Shown here: positions 9,109-20,201 of the stretch, piece after piece
Layout: each line of letters begins with the position of its first letter
Numbering within the stretch: position 1 is the stretch's first letter
Assembly: GCA_965224105.1 (NCBI GenBank)
Contig: CBDCYH010000001.1
Coordinates: forward strand, 124,001 to 188,000
Length of the DNA stretch: 64,000 nucleotides
Direction: 5' to 3'
Source: CBDCYH01 sp965224105
Lineage (GTDB): Bacteria > Bacteroidota > Rhodothermia > Rhodothermales > JABDKH01
Position numbers and translations under genes: made by a program
The notes under the pieces: generated by a model
What the model was told of the DNA's origin: nothing
The model's input: the letters and a program-made list of their open reading frames with translations, nothing else
Databases searched by the model: none

Positions 9109-10557
9109 TTCCTGTCGGACCCGTTTCGCTACGAGCGCTGCGAGAGAATAGGAGACAAGTACGCCGATGACGGATGCACCGACGGCGTACCATGGGGATG
9201 GAAGTCTCAGCGCCAATAGAATCAGCAGCGCACCGGGTATGCAGGTGATGAAGGCAAAAAACCATGGTCGGAGGGTCTGCAAGGTTGTCGCGCCGGCAAG
9301 TCTGCTGGCTAGAACAATTTGCAGCAAACGCACTGCGGTGCCCGCAATTGCCAGCAGTAGCAGGGTCGTTCGGATGCTTCCCGATTGGGCCCCGATGTAG
9401 AGCGCGAGCGCTTGTGTGGTGATTAGGCCGATCGATATTCCCAGTTCGATGTTCTGCTTTTCGTAGATATCAAAAAGTCGGGTTAGTGGTGATGCGAGGC
9501 CTGCAGCAAGAATCCAAATGCAAATTATTTGCGCGTATTCTCCAGCTGTTCTCCATACGTCACCAAAAATGCAGGCGAAAATGTCGGGTCCGGCGATCAA
9601 AACTGCCACGGTGGGAAACATGCCGAACGCGAGTACGAGCCAGGACACGTCGCGCGTGAGCGGCAGGATCTTCTCGGTGCGGATGCTTCGTGCCCCGTAT
9701 GAAAAGAATGCTCTACCGATTGCAATCGCGGCAACACCCAGCGGAATGGCGATAATCGACAGAGCTCTTCCGAAATACCCTACGGTTTCTTCGCTAAAAA
9801 CGAAGAGCAGGACAAAAAAGGGCAACTTACTCCGCAATGCATTCATTGCATTTGCGGGCAGGGACAAAGTGGGAAAACGTCTGTATCGAATTGCAGATTC
9901 CCGAAGCCCAGCCAGCGTCGGCTTAATCGAAAGTGATTCTACAACCTGCCGTGCATAGAGCGCGAGGTTCACCACAAAGCCAATAATTAGCCCGCCGATC
10001 AGTCCGATTGCTCCGAGTCCCGGGTTAGAGAGTGCCGCACCGATTCGCGCCGTGGCAGTGCCTAACGATTGCGCGACCGAGTTGCGAGAGACAATGCCGA
10101 ACCGTTGCTTCCTGGACGCCCATGTTTCCCCCTGCTGAATCAGAATGAAAAGAGCAAGCGCTACCGGTATCAGAGCCAATGGTACATTCGGGGCTTCCCT
10201 CAGGATAGCCTCCCTTACCGGGGTGGGAGGGATTAGAAATAGGGCAACACCTACCAGGTAGAAAAAGAGGATCGTTACGCTTAACCATGCAACCTGAGAA
10301 GCCTGTTTGTCCTTGTCAGGCAACATCATGGCATCAGCATAACGTAAGGTAGCCCAAGGGGTTAGTACTGTCATTACTGACATGAAAATGTCGAATGAAC
10401 CAAAGGCACCTGGGGAGAAAAGCCTCGTTAAGACGGGCTGTACGAGGAGTGTAATTAGCATTGCGCCAGCGGAGCCTTTCATCAGGGTCGAGATGGAACC
10501 GACCACTGTATCATTCCCGGGAACGATCTTCTGAAAGATTCTGTCGATGAGAATCAT
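9100..10557 (-). CDS. Polysaccharide flippase-like membrane protein (MOP/PST superfamily)
   Basis: About 485 residues and 12-14 hydrophobic segments. The N-terminus STLMKGSAGAMLITLLVQP followed by LTRLFSPGAFGSFDIFMSV is the characteristic first part of Wzx/PST lipopolysaccharide flippases, which move lipid-linked oligosaccharides across the inner membrane. The ATG at 10557 overlaps the stop of the upstream membrane-protein gene by four bases (ATGA). With its two upstream partners it forms an envelope-polysaccharide operon transcribed right to left. Confidence 0.85.
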   Translation of the reverse strand: MILIDRIFQKIVPGNDTVVGSISTLMKGSAGAMLITLLVQPVLTRLFSPGAFGSFDIFMSVMTVLTPWATLRYADAMMLPDKDKQASQVAWLSVTILFFYLVGVALFLIPPTPVREAILREAPNVPLALIPVALALFILIQQGETWASRKQRFGIVSRNSVAQSLGTATARIGAALSNPGLGAIGLIGGLIIGFVVNLALYARQVVESLSIKPTLAGLRESAIRYRRFPTLSLPANAMNALRSKLPFFVLLFVFSEETVGYFGRALSIIAIPLGVAAIAIGRAFFSYGARSIRTEKILPLTRDVSWLVLAFGMFPTVAVLIAGPDIFACIFGDVWRTAGEYAQIICIWILAAGLASPLTRLFDIYEKQNIELGISIGLITTQALALYIGAQSGSIRTTLLLLAIAGTAVRLLQIVLASRLAGATTLQTLRPWFFAFITCIPGALLILLALRLPSPWYAVGASVIGVLVSYSLAALVAKRVRQEST

Positions 10558-12113
10558 TCTGCGTGCACCACTTTGTAGGCGCACAGGTTGCCCTGCTCGT
10601 GAATAGCCTCAAGGCGCGGATGGTTTACAGAGCAGTCATCAGCGCGAATGATGTGGGTCGCTGACCATCGTGTGGCCAACGCTTCCAACTCGTCGTCGGT
10701 GAGCATGTTGTAGCATTGATTCAAGGACTCGGCCGTGGTATCCGGCAGATCACAAATCGATGTGATCCTGTCTTGCCATGCAGCCAGGTTGTTAAACGCG
10801 ACCGCCTTGAAGTTGACGACTATTGGTCGTTGAGCGAAGGTCCTGACTCGGTCGTCTCCTGGAGGAGTGAGCAATAGTGCATTCGCCTCGGCGTTGCTTG
10901 CAATCCATTTGTGCATTTGGCGCTCGTCCGATTCGAGATGGTTACCGATGCGATTGATTCTGTTTTCGAAAGAAGAGGATGTGTATGGTAGCACTAATGC
11001 CGATGCAAGCGCTGCACCCGCTCCGAAAATTAGCAATTTCAATCTGGACCGGTCTTTCTCAAAGAACTTGGTACCAACTGCGTTCGCAATAGCAATGAGA
11101 GAGAAGAGCTTTAGTAGTAGAGAATACTTGAAAAGTTGTAGCCTACCAATAAAGAAACCCTCTTCGCCGAGGACAGACGATGTGACGGCAATCACAATTC
11201 CTGTCAAGCAGACCATTACGACCACATGCCAGTCGGTTCTGACCTCTTGCAGGAGGTAGCGACTAGTGGTGAGGCCTGCTATGAGTAGTGCGGTGAATTT
11301 GACAATCGAGGCAAGCGGGAATGAGAATATGTCGTAATGATGAGGAGCCCTCGTCACAGCCAGAATCCGATGTGTTTCGGCCAGCGAAAGTTCACCACCC
11401 GCCAGCGCCAATAGCAGGGGCAGGCTTGCCACGACGAATAGTAGCGCACCCACAATGGCAGCGCTGCGATAACTTCGTTCCTCCCGCGAGTGCCAGAACG
11501 AAAACGCAAGTATCAGGACGGCAAGCTGTAATCCGACGAGAGGTTGAAACCAAAATGCGATCGCAGAAAGAGCGTACGCAACAACGAAACGCATCCGTAG
11601 CATATGTCCAACCCCAATTAAACCGAACCCCCAGGCAAGCATGGATGGTGCAAAGGAAGAGTGGGCAAAGTCATTGCCCCCAAGCGTCCACTGCGGAGTC
11701 AAGACAAATACCAACACGACCGCAGCGCAGGCGACCAGGTTATCAGTTGCAAAATGTTTAATAACGATCCACGCGCCCGTTAATAGGAGCAGCCACGACA
11801 AACCGTGCAGGATGCCGACACTCAACAAGTATTCGGTAAGACCGTTGTCGACTAGGGATGCTTTTATCGCGGTGGCTAGAAACGCAGTTGTACCAATAAT
11901 GGCCGACCGTACCGACAAACCAGTTGTTTGCGAGGAGACAAGCCAGTCGCTATGTAATGGCGACGATTTGTCGACGGATGCGATCACGGAGGGCAACCAT
12001 TCGTCTTGATCACTCACGCCCACATCATAGCCAAACCTGATTACGAACAGGCTCAGTGTGAGTATGCCCGTCGCGATCATCGGGAGGGAAAGGGGGTGTG
12101 TCCGTCCTGTCAT
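10554..12113 (-). CDS. Multi-pass membrane protein, DUF6798/GT-C-like
   Basis: A 519-residue protein with about ten membrane segments up to residue 375, then a soluble C-terminal domain of about 140 residues (from SFENRINRIGNHLESDE). The sequence SDQDEWLPSV just after the first membrane segment and the soluble tail with TPPGDDRVRTFAQRPIVVNFK resemble DUF6798-type proteins and the general plan of GT-C glycosyltransferases, where an acidic first loop is catalytic. I infer a role in polysaccharide assembly from its place between a flippase and a FemAB-like gene, with 4-nt overlaps on both sides. The exact reaction is unknown. Confidence 0.6.
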   Translation of the reverse strand: MTGRTHPLSLPMIATGILTLSLFVIRFGYDVGVSDQDEWLPSVIASVDKSSPLHSDWLVSSQTTGLSVRSAIIGTTAFLATAIKASLVDNGLTEYLLSVGILHGLSWLLLLTGAWIVIKHFATDNLVACAAVVLVFVLTPQWTLGGNDFAHSSFAPSMLAWGFGLIGVGHMLRMRFVVAYALSAIAFWFQPLVGLQLAVLILAFSFWHSREERSYRSAAIVGALLFVVASLPLLLALAGGELSLAETHRILAVTRAPHHYDIFSFPLASIVKFTALLIAGLTTSRYLLQEVRTDWHVVVMVCLTGIVIAVTSSVLGEEGFFIGRLQLFKYSLLLKLFSLIAIANAVGTKFFEKDRSRLKLLIFGAGAALASALVLPYTSSSFENRINRIGNHLESDERQMHKWIASNAEANALLLTPPGDDRVRTFAQRPIVVNFKAVAFNNLAAWQDRITSICDLPDTTAESLNQCYNMLTDDELEALATRWSATHIIRADDCSVNHPRLEAIHEQGNLCAYKVVHAE

Positions 12114-13063
12114 TTTCTAAAGGATCTCCTGGCTTTTTTCAGGGTCGCCAGCAGTTTACTGTTCGAGCAGGACAGCATTTGATACGACACCTGGGCGGGC
12201 CCAAACCTCCGCTTAAAATCAGCTACGGTCGGTGTGTTGGCGCCGACAAAATCGAAGGCCCCAAAACCATGGCTGTTGAGTTTTTCGAGCGTATTAGAAA
12301 TCAGAACGGTCATCGCCGGTCCGCGGGCGCTTCCCGCCAACCAGTAAGCTGCCTCTGTTTCGCGAGCCTGGAGGAGGATAATGCCGGCCTCGATGTCACC
12401 GTCTCTCGCGGCCGTTAAGACGCTAGCGTGTCCATCACGAATCAGGGATTCAGCAATTGATTTTGCCGCGTGTCGATGTACAAACTTGATCCCTTTGCGC
12501 GCCAGGCTAGACTCAACGAGGTCCAGGACGGCCTGCAGGTTTGTTGGGTCGCTCGTGTAAGCGTACGCACCGCCGAATTTGTTAACAACCCTTCGAACGT
12601 TCGTCGATCGGGAATCGGTCGAGTAGTTTGGCAGGTCGAAGTAGAATGTATTCCTTTCGTCGACAACCCAGTTGTCGGGCGCAGATGAGAGGCGAACCTC
12701 TGGTGGAAGTGTAATGACACAGCTCGCAAAATCACTCGCCAGGTTGTTCAGAATACTTGCGAGGCAAACTTGTGTATCATCAGCCGAGCCAACAGAAACA
12801 ATGGCCGAGAACGGAGTGTGGGGAGCCTGAACAATCTCGACGAACGGCCCTACACTTCGCGAGAACAACCAGGCGGACAATACTGGGCGCTCGTCAATTC
12901 GCACAAGAAATATTTGCGGCACAAGGCGGGTGCTCCCTGAGACGGCACGAAGATAGGCAGGCAGAAGGAACGGGCTCCCAGGTTTGCACTCCGCCCAGAC
13001 ACTCGTGTACGCCGCCGCCAAAGGCGAGTCAATGTCGCGGGATCTGCTGACTGTAATTTTCAA
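12110..13063 (-). CDS. FemAB-like GNAT-fold protein
   Basis: A 317-residue protein. The N-terminal half (PFLLPAYLRAV, then VPQIFLVRIDERPVLSAWLF) and the C-terminal half with HRHAAKSIAESLIRDG, AGIILLQARETEAAYWLAGS and FDFVGANTPTVADFKRRFG match the double-GNAT layout of FemAB-like and polysaccharide-associated GNAT proteins. FVGANTPTVADFKRRFG corresponds to the GxxxPxxxxFKxxFG signature of these families. It probably adds an amino-acid or acyl group in cell-envelope synthesis. It is the first gene of the three-gene operon. The acceptor is unknown. Confidence 0.7.
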   Translation of the reverse strand: MKITVSRSRDIDSPLAAAYTSVWAECKPGSPFLLPAYLRAVSGSTRLVPQIFLVRIDERPVLSAWLFSRSVGPFVEIVQAPHTPFSAIVSVGSADDTQVCLASILNNLASDFASCVITLPPEVRLSSAPDNWVVDERNTFYFDLPNYSTDSRSTNVRRVVNKFGGAYAYTSDPTNLQAVLDLVESSLARKGIKFVHRHAAKSIAESLIRDGHASVLTAARDGDIEAGIILLQARETEAAYWLAGSARGPAMTVLISNTLEKLNSHGFGAFDFVGANTPTVADFKRRFGPAQVSYQMLSCSNSKLLATLKKARRSFRK

Positions 13064-13085
13064 TCCGTACTCCTAGCGGAACGTG

Positions 13086-14492
13086 CTAGAGGATGTATTG
13101 ACTCAGGTCTCTGTTCTCCACAATGTGAGACAATTTGTCGCTCACATCCGATTCCGAGATGGTGATCGACGTCTGGTCGGACTTGTCCGGGACATCGAAC
13201 AGTATTTCCTCCAGGAGCGTGGTGAGAATAGTGTGCAATCGTCGGGCGCCAATGTTTTCGACATCGCGATTAACCTGGGCGGCGGTTTTGGCGATTGCAT
13301 GGACGGCTCCATTTGTAAAACTAATCTCTACGCCTTCGCTTTTCAGCAGAGCTTCGTATTGTTTGAGCAGAGCGTTTTTTGGTTGGGTAAGTATTTTATA
13401 AAACTCTTTCTCGCCAAGACTCGAGAGTTCGACGCGGATGGGGAAGCGTCCCTGCAGTTCCGGAATCAGGTCGCTGGGTTTGGCAATGTGAAATGCTCCG
13501 CTTGCAACGAACAGAATATGATCCGTCTTCACGAGGCCGTACTTGGTAGTGACCGTTGAACCCTCGACGATGGGCAGAAGGTCGCGTTGCACACCTTCAC
13601 GGGACACGTCGGGTCCGCCCTTGCCTCGGTTGCCTGCTGCGACTTTGTCAATCTCATCGATAAAGACTATGCCAGCTTGCTGCACACGTTCGATCGCTTC
13701 TTTAGTGACCTTGTCCATGTCGATGAGCTTTTGCGCCTCTTCTTGCGCGAGAAGCTCACGCGCTTCGGACACGGGGACGCGCCTTTTTTTCCTCTTATTG
13801 CCAGTGATTGAACCAAACAGATCCTGGATATTCATTCCCATTTCTTCCATGCCCATGGGTCCAAACACCTGCAGCATAGGGTTTGTATCGGATGCGGTTT
13901 CAACCTGGATTTCCCGGTCTTCCATCTCGCCGCGTTTGAGCTTTTCCAGAAACTTCGCGCGGGTTCGTTCTCGTAATTCGCTTTCAGATGTGACCTCGGT
14001 GCTGCCTTCGCTATCCTCGGGCACCGGGACAACAAATCCCGATCCGGCGGGCTTTTTACCGTTGGTTGGCGGGATGAGGATGTCGAGGATGCGCTGTTCG
14101 GCGAGTTCTTTGGCGCGGGCCTCTACCTGTTCGGTGTGTTCGGCTCTTACAATTGCAACCGCCTGGTCTGTTAGGTCGCGAATCATGCTCTCCACGTCTC
14201 GGCCCACGTAGCCCACTTCGGTGAATTTGGTTGCTTCAACCTTGATGAACGGGGCACCGGTAAGCTTCGCCAGCCGCCTTGCGATCTCGGTTTTTCCCAC
14301 GCCCGTTGGACCAATCATGATGATATTGTTCGGCATGATTTCATCGCGCATCTCTTCGGGCGCGTGCAATCTCCGCCACCTGTTTCGAAGCGCGATGGCA
14401 ACACTCTTCTTCGCGTCTTTCTGGCCAACTATGTATTTGTCCAGTTCGGCTACAATTTCGGATGGGGTAAGCTTGTTAGCGGTGTCTGACAT
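13086..14492 (-). CDS. hslU: ATP-dependent protease ATPase subunit HslU
   Basis: A 468-residue AAA+ unfoldase that feeds proteins into HslV. It starts [23 protein letters not shown] (an N-terminal extension of 28 codons is open but not family-like). Visible motifs are Walker [10 protein letters not shown], pore loop GYVGRDVES, Walker B IVFIDEID, the sensor-2 region IGARRLHT and a canonical C-terminus ending DLSQYIL, whose last residues dock into HslV. The intermediate I domain contains a long charged stretch, as usual. It lies seven bases after hslV in the same operon. Confidence 0.98.
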   Translation of the reverse strand: MSDTANKLTPSEIVAELDKYIVGQKDAKKSVAIALRNRWRRLHAPEEMRDEIMPNNIIMIGPTGVGKTEIARRLAKLTGAPFIKVEATKFTEVGYVGRDVESMIRDLTDQAVAIVRAEHTEQVEARAKELAEQRILDILIPPTNGKKPAGSGFVVPVPEDSEGSTEVTSESELRERTRAKFLEKLKRGEMEDREIQVETASDTNPMLQVFGPMGMEEMGMNIQDLFGSITGNKRKKRRVPVSEARELLAQEEAQKLIDMDKVTKEAIERVQQAGIVFIDEIDKVAAGNRGKGGPDVSREGVQRDLLPIVEGSTVTTKYGLVKTDHILFVASGAFHIAKPSDLIPELQGRFPIRVELSSLGEKEFYKILTQPKNALLKQYEALLKSEGVEISFTNGAVHAIAKTAAQVNRDVENIGARRLHTILTTLLEEILFDVPDKSDQTSITISESDVSDKLSHIVENRDLSQYIL

Positions 14493-14499
14493 GTAAGGG

Positions 14500-15066
14500 T
14501 TACTCTGTTCCCGACTTTTCGTCCAGGTCCAGTATTGTGAGATTGTTGTTTGTGTAGATGCAGATTTCGCCAGCAATTTGGAGTCCTTGTTCGACGATTT
14601 CGCGGGCGCTTAGTCCCTCCGCGTGTCGCACCAGTGCCCTTGCGGCCGCGAGCGCATACGATCCGCCGGAACCAATGGCGAGGATGTCATCATCCGGCTC
14701 GATAACGTCACCGGTGCCACTTATTAGCAGCAGCCTTTCGCTCGAGGCAACGGCTAGTAGAGCCTCCAATCGACGGAGGTATCTATCCGTTCTCCAATCT
14801 TTGGCGAGCTCAACGGCCGATCGCGTGAGGTTGCCGCTGTACTGTTCCAATTTTTCCTCGAACCTTTCGAATAGCGTGAAGGCATCCGCTGTTGCGCCGG
14901 CGAAGCCAGCAAGCAGTTCTCCATTATGAAGCCGGCGAACCTTCTGGACCTGATGCTTCATTACCGTGTCACCCATGGTCGCCTGGCCATCCGACCCGAT
15001 GGCGACGCTGCCATTTAACCTGACCGCGAGAACGGTAGTAGAATGGAAAGCGGCGTTCTTAGTCAT
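14500..15066 (-). CDS. hslV: ATP-dependent protease proteolytic subunit HslV
   Basis: A 188-residue N-terminal nucleophile hydrolase. The mature N-terminal threonine is probably Thr10 in HS-TTVLAVR, meaning a nine-residue propeptide (MTKNAAFHS) is removed; many HslV proteins need only Met removal, so this propeptide is slightly longer. [14 protein letters not shown] and [14 protein letters not shown] are diagnostic. With HslU it forms the HslUV complex in the cytoplasm. Confidence 0.97.
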   Translation of the reverse strand: MTKNAAFHSTTVLAVRLNGSVAIGSDGQATMGDTVMKHQVQKVRRLHNGELLAGFAGATADAFTLFERFEEKLEQYSGNLTRSAVELAKDWRTDRYLRRLEALLAVASSERLLLISGTGDVIEPDDDILAIGSGGSYALAAARALVRHAEGLSAREIVEQGLQIAGEICIYTNNNLTILDLDEKSGTE

Positions 15067-15131
15067 AGATATCTCGTGTGTAATCTCTCAAAACGCCCGC
15101 CATCAACGCCGGTTTCGCGCCAAGGCCCGTC

Positions 15132-16640
15132 CTATCGGAGATTTGCCAGCAGGTTCACCACGTCGTCCTGGGTCTGCCTAACCTGGCTTGTAGGGATGAG
15201 GAAGTTATTCGCGATAATCGAAAAAATTAGACGCTCGCCGCTGAGCGTGTCCACGTAGCCACTTAGCGTCGATGCGTTGGAGATAGTGCCTGTCTTTGCA
15301 TGGACGTTGTTAGTAGCGGGTCCACTAGTCATCCGTCTGGCAAGGGATCCATCGACCCCGCCAATGGGCAGGCTATCGTAGTAAGCCTTGAATGTGGCTT
15401 CGTCTGTCTGCCTGGCCATATAACGAAGAAGGCGGACGGTGTTTTCTGCTGTCAACATATTGTAGCGCGACAGCCCGGAGCCGTCGACCAAATTATGGTG
15501 GTTCATTTTCAGGCCCGCCCGCTCCAGAGTGATTGCTGCAGTGTTGAGTCCTGCCCGTCCGGACGCCACTTCATATGCTGCTTCGGGGGATTGCACCGCG
15601 AGCGCCTTCAAGACCTGGTCTGCGTACAGGTTCTGGCTATTCTTGTTTATTACCGCGACAATCTCCGTGAGGTTTGGGGACTGATGGCGGATGACCGGGC
15701 GGGCACTATCGTAATCGTAGGTTTCAAGTTCGTCTATGTCGCGAGCGTATCCGTCCACCTCGATTCCTTTGTCTTCGAAACTCTGGCGCAGGACGTGAAC
15801 AAAAAACCGTGTTGGATTGTGAACCGTTATCGACTCTTGTTCCGTTGTGTCCTCAGCGACAACGGTGGAAATGAATATTTCGTTTGATGTTCGGTCGCGC
15901 CAGTAACTTTCGGAGACCCCCGATCCTGGTTCCGAAGACCTGGAATTATTCCGAACGGTAATATAGTTTGTGTTCGCTGGCTCCCAGGAAACATCAGCAA
16001 ACTCGGATGCGACCGTTGGCGTAATCGTAAAGTCTACACAATTATCGTTGAAGGATAGCGCTCCAAGTTGCGCCGAGTACCAATAGACTTCGTCATCCCA
16101 ACTCCATCCGAAGCCCAGAAGGTCATCATCAAACAGGTTGTCATCGCCAATAATGTCGCCCCGAATTTTGTTGATGCCCATCGCCTGTAGCGAGTCGGCC
16201 CAATCGCGAAATGTCCGGGTAATGTCACCGCCGTTGAAGCGGCCGCTGATTGTGGGATCACCACTACCCCTCACGATGAGGTCGCCATGCAAAGTGCCTT
16301 CAGAAATCGGTCCGTTGGCAAACACCAGCGTTTCGAATCGAAAATCTGGTCCTAACTGGTCGAGGGCGGCTGCCGTCGTGTACAACTTCGTGTTTGAGGC
16401 GGGCATGAGGCTCAGGTCCGGCAGTCTGCTGTACAACCGTTTGCCAGTACCAAGTTCTTCAACAACTATGGACCACACCGCGTTCTCGTACCTCGGTTGG
16501 ACGACCAGCTCATCAATCGACTGCGCCACCTTCCGGAAAGAGGGAGTGTATTCAGCCTTGTAGATAATGTTGGAAGATGAGCAGGCGGTGAGGGAGAGAA
16601 GTAGAAGAACGATTGGCGCGGTGGATGAGAACCTGTTCAT
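15132..16640 (-). CDS. dacB: D-alanyl-D-alanine carboxypeptidase/endopeptidase (PBP4 type), lipoprotein
   Basis: A 502-residue class C penicillin-binding protein that trims or cuts peptidoglycan cross-links. It has a lipobox LTAC (Cys20), the SxxK motif Ser82-Asn-Thr-Lys85, SxN as LSRYN and KTG as HAKTGTIS. The large insert between SxxK and SxN (domains II and III) is typical of PBP4. Its ATG overlaps the mreC stop by four bases, linking it to the cell-shape genes. Confidence 0.92.
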   Translation of the reverse strand: MNRFSSTAPIVLLLLSLTACSSSNIIYKAEYTPSFRKVAQSIDELVVQPRYENAVWSIVVEELGTGKRLYSRLPDLSLMPASNTKLYTTAAALDQLGPDFRFETLVFANGPISEGTLHGDLIVRGSGDPTISGRFNGGDITRTFRDWADSLQAMGINKIRGDIIGDDNLFDDDLLGFGWSWDDEVYWYSAQLGALSFNDNCVDFTITPTVASEFADVSWEPANTNYITVRNNSRSSEPGSGVSESYWRDRTSNEIFISTVVAEDTTEQESITVHNPTRFFVHVLRQSFEDKGIEVDGYARDIDELETYDYDSARPVIRHQSPNLTEIVAVINKNSQNLYADQVLKALAVQSPEAAYEVASGRAGLNTAAITLERAGLKMNHHNLVDGSGLSRYNMLTAENTVRLLRYMARQTDEATFKAYYDSLPIGGVDGSLARRMTSGPATNNVHAKTGTISNASTLSGYVDTLSGERLIFSIIANNFLIPTSQVRQTQDDVVNLLANLR

Positions 16641-17458
16641 TGTTGCGTTACCGATTTTGTCATTGCCTCTTCCAATTCAGGATCGATTTTGCTTCGAACC
16701 ACGAAGGCGTACTTGAGTTCGTCGAAGTTTACCTCTGGTTTGAGTTTAATCTCCAGCTCGTTTCTACCTTGTTGTATCTCGGCTGATGTTACGACCCCGA
16801 TCGGGTGCCCAGGCGGAAAGGTCGCGCTGTTGCCACTTGTTACGACGCGCTGCCCGACGACGACGTCAACCGTCTTTACGACGTGTTCCATCACGAGCTC
16901 GTCGCGACTAAACCCCTGCCACCGAACGATTCCCTCGGCTCCGCTTTCCTGTATTCGGGCGGGCAATCGCGAGGCGACGTTCAGGAATGGTAGTACCCGG
17001 CAGTAATTCTTGCTGGCGAAAAACACCGTGCCAATTACTCCGTCCGAGTGGATTACCGCCATACCCGTTTCTACCGAATCTGCCGTTCCCACGTTGAGGG
17101 TAAGGTAATTGGTCCGCTCGGTAATGTCTTTCGTGATTACCCTTCCGCCGACTACGTCCAGCTCTGCTGATTGTTTGAGACTAAGCAGGTGGTGCAGTTC
17201 CTCATTTAGCAATCCCGCTTCGCGAATCCTTGCAAGCTCGCTGGAGAGACGGATGTTGTCATCGCGGAGGCGCGCGTTGTCCGCGGAGATATTAAAATAC
17301 TCCCGCGTGTTGGCCAGCTGATTCTCGATGCCCGCCGTACTTTGCAAAGCGATGGACCGGATACCGAGAAGCAGTGATTCGTTGCGGGTGGTGAGCGTTA
17401 GGACAGAGATACTCAGGAGTGCAATAAGGATCGCCCAGTCCTGTAGTCTTCCCTTCAC
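16637..17458 (-). CDS. mreC: Rod shape-determining protein MreC
   Basis: A 273-residue bitopic membrane protein: one N-terminal membrane segment (about 9-25), a coiled coil (about 55-90, starting REYFNISADNARLRDDN), then two beta-barrel domains with the MreC features GGRVITKD, LNVGTADSVETGMAVIHSDG and VVTSGNSATFPPGHPIGVV. It links MreB filaments to the peptidoglycan elongation machinery. It sits between mreB (13-nt gap) and dacB (4-nt overlap). No mreD is visible between mreC and dacB, which is unusual for a rod-shape operon. Confidence 0.93.
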   Translation of the reverse strand: MKGRLQDWAILIALLSISVLTLTTRNESLLLGIRSIALQSTAGIENQLANTREYFNISADNARLRDDNIRLSSELARIREAGLLNEELHHLLSLKQSAELDVVGGRVITKDITERTNYLTLNVGTADSVETGMAVIHSDGVIGTVFFASKNYCRVLPFLNVASRLPARIQESGAEGIVRWQGFSRDELVMEHVVKTVDVVVGQRVVTSGNSATFPPGHPIGVVTSAEIQQGRNELEIKLKPEVNFDELKYAFVVRSKIDPELEEAMTKSVTQQ

Positions 17459-17471
17459 GTTACACGAGAGC

Positions 17472-18518
<1,047 letters not shown>

Positions 18519-18566
18519 TTATTTAGGTTAACACGCGTCTTTCGCCTGCCGGAAAAAGGGCCTGGA

Positions 18567-20183
18567 TTAGTGGCGAAAGTGTCTTTTGCCCGTGAAAACC
18601 ATAGCCAACCCTCGATCGTCTGCCGCAGCGATGACCTCGCCGTCGCGGACGGATCCGCCGGGTTGGATCACCGCGGTAGCCCCCATCTCGGCCGCGGCCA
18701 ACATTCCATCGGCGAATGGAAAAAATGCGTCCGAAGCAACAACGGAACCCTCCAGATTGAGTTCCGATTTGCGGCTTTTGCTGGCGGCGATCTCGGCCGA
18801 ATCGATTCGGCTCATCTGACCCGCTCCCACGCCAACCGTTGCCTCATCCCGCACGTAGATGATAGCATTTGATTTAACGTGCTTGGCAACGCGCCATGCA
18901 AAATCGAGATCTTTCCACTCAGCCTCGGTCGGCGAGCGCTTCGTTGCAACCGTACATTCTACTCTGAGGCCGGCTGGATCGGGCAGTAGGGGATTTGCGT
19001 CCTGAACCAACAGTCCACCAACGACAGATCGGATGTCATCCGCACGATCGATAGCACCGGTGCGCTTGATAAGGCGGCGGTTCTTTTTCTTCTGCAAAAA
19101 CTCCAGCACACCCTCATCGAATTCCGGAGCAATGATGAGTTCGGTAAACACTTCGTTAATGGCTTCCGCTGTCTCCATATCAAGAGACCGGTTCACAACA
19201 ACGATACCTCCGAAAGGGGACTGGCGATCTGTGGCAAACGCTTTATGGTAGGCAGCCGCGAGCGTGGGCGCACGCCCAACACCGCATGGGTTGGTGTGCT
19301 TGAGAATGGCGCACGTTGGCTCTTCCGTTCCGAACTCGTCGATAAGCCGAATGGCAGATGAAAGGTCCAGCAAGTTATTGAAAGACAGGTCTTTCCCATG
19401 CAACTTCTGATAATACTTCGACGGATCCCCAAATAAATTTCCTGTCTGGTGCGGATTCTCACCGTAGCGCAGAGGGGTTGCCAACGGCGCATGATACTCG
19501 AAGCTGTTCGTAGATCCCTGTGCCTTACGGCCAAAGTATGCATCTATAGCACGATCGTATTTTGCTGTTGAGGCGAACGCAGCGTGAGCAAGCTGACGGC
19601 GTGTATCCATATCGAGTGAACAGCCGTTCTCCTGCAGCTGGCGAATGACTTCCGGGTAATCTGCGGGATTGGTTACAACCGACACGAAAAAGAAATTCTT
19701 GGCGGCCGCGCGAATCATCGTAGGACCGCCAATGTCGATATTTTCAATCGCAACCTCGTCGGAAACATTTGCTGCCGCCGTCGCTGTGGAGAACGGATAC
19801 AGATTTGTCACAACCATATCTATCGGTTGGATGCCATTGGATCGCAGCTCGCGCTCATCTGCCTGGTCTGTGCGTCTGGCAAGGAGCCCACCGTGAACCC
19901 TAGGGTGCAACGTCTTAACGCGCCCACCCAGTATTTCCGGGAAGTACGTCAGCGACGAGACGTCGACGACTGGAAGGTTGGCATCCCTGAGCGTTCGTGC
20001 GGTTCCCCCGGTCGAGACCAGCTCGACATCCATCGCATGAAGCGCGCTCGCAAATTCAACGATTCCAGTCTTGTCAAAAACCGAAAGCAGCGCTCGCCGG
20101 ATTCGATACCGATCCGCCGGTTTCGGCAGGTCTTTCGTCTCGATCATGGATGGGGTCTTCTCGGGAGTTAGCGTGTCAAGCAT
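18567..20183 (-). CDS. purH: Bifunctional AICAR formyltransferase/IMP cyclohydrolase
   Basis: A 538-residue enzyme for the last two steps of IMP synthesis. The N-terminal IMP cyclohydrolase domain (about 25-220) has RALLSVFDKTGI and STGGTARTLRDA; the C-terminal AICAR transformylase domain has YGENPHQ, ILKHTNPCGVG, PFGGIVV, the KSNAI segment and the canonical end VFTGKRHFRH. The frame may begin at 20183 or at an ATG 12 codons later (MIETKD). It is 18 nt downstream of the LD-carboxypeptidase-PurN fusion gene, so two formyl-THF-using purine steps are encoded side by side. Confidence 0.97.
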   Translation of the reverse strand: MLDTLTPEKTPSMIETKDLPKPADRYRIRRALLSVFDKTGIVEFASALHAMDVELVSTGGTARTLRDANLPVVDVSSLTYFPEILGGRVKTLHPRVHGGLLARRTDQADERELRSNGIQPIDMVVTNLYPFSTATAAANVSDEVAIENIDIGGPTMIRAAAKNFFFVSVVTNPADYPEVIRQLQENGCSLDMDTRRQLAHAAFASTAKYDRAIDAYFGRKAQGSTNSFEYHAPLATPLRYGENPHQTGNLFGDPSKYYQKLHGKDLSFNNLLDLSSAIRLIDEFGTEEPTCAILKHTNPCGVGRAPTLAAAYHKAFATDRQSPFGGIVVVNRSLDMETAEAINEVFTELIIAPEFDEGVLEFLQKKKNRRLIKRTGAIDRADDIRSVVGGLLVQDANPLLPDPAGLRVECTVATKRSPTEAEWKDLDFAWRVAKHVKSNAIIYVRDEATVGVGAGQMSRIDSAEIAASKSRKSELNLEGSVVASDAFFPFADGMLAAAEMGATAVIQPGGSVRDGEVIAAADDRGLAMVFTGKRHFRH

Positions 20184-20201
20184 GAAAGCGTGTGTGGATT
20201 T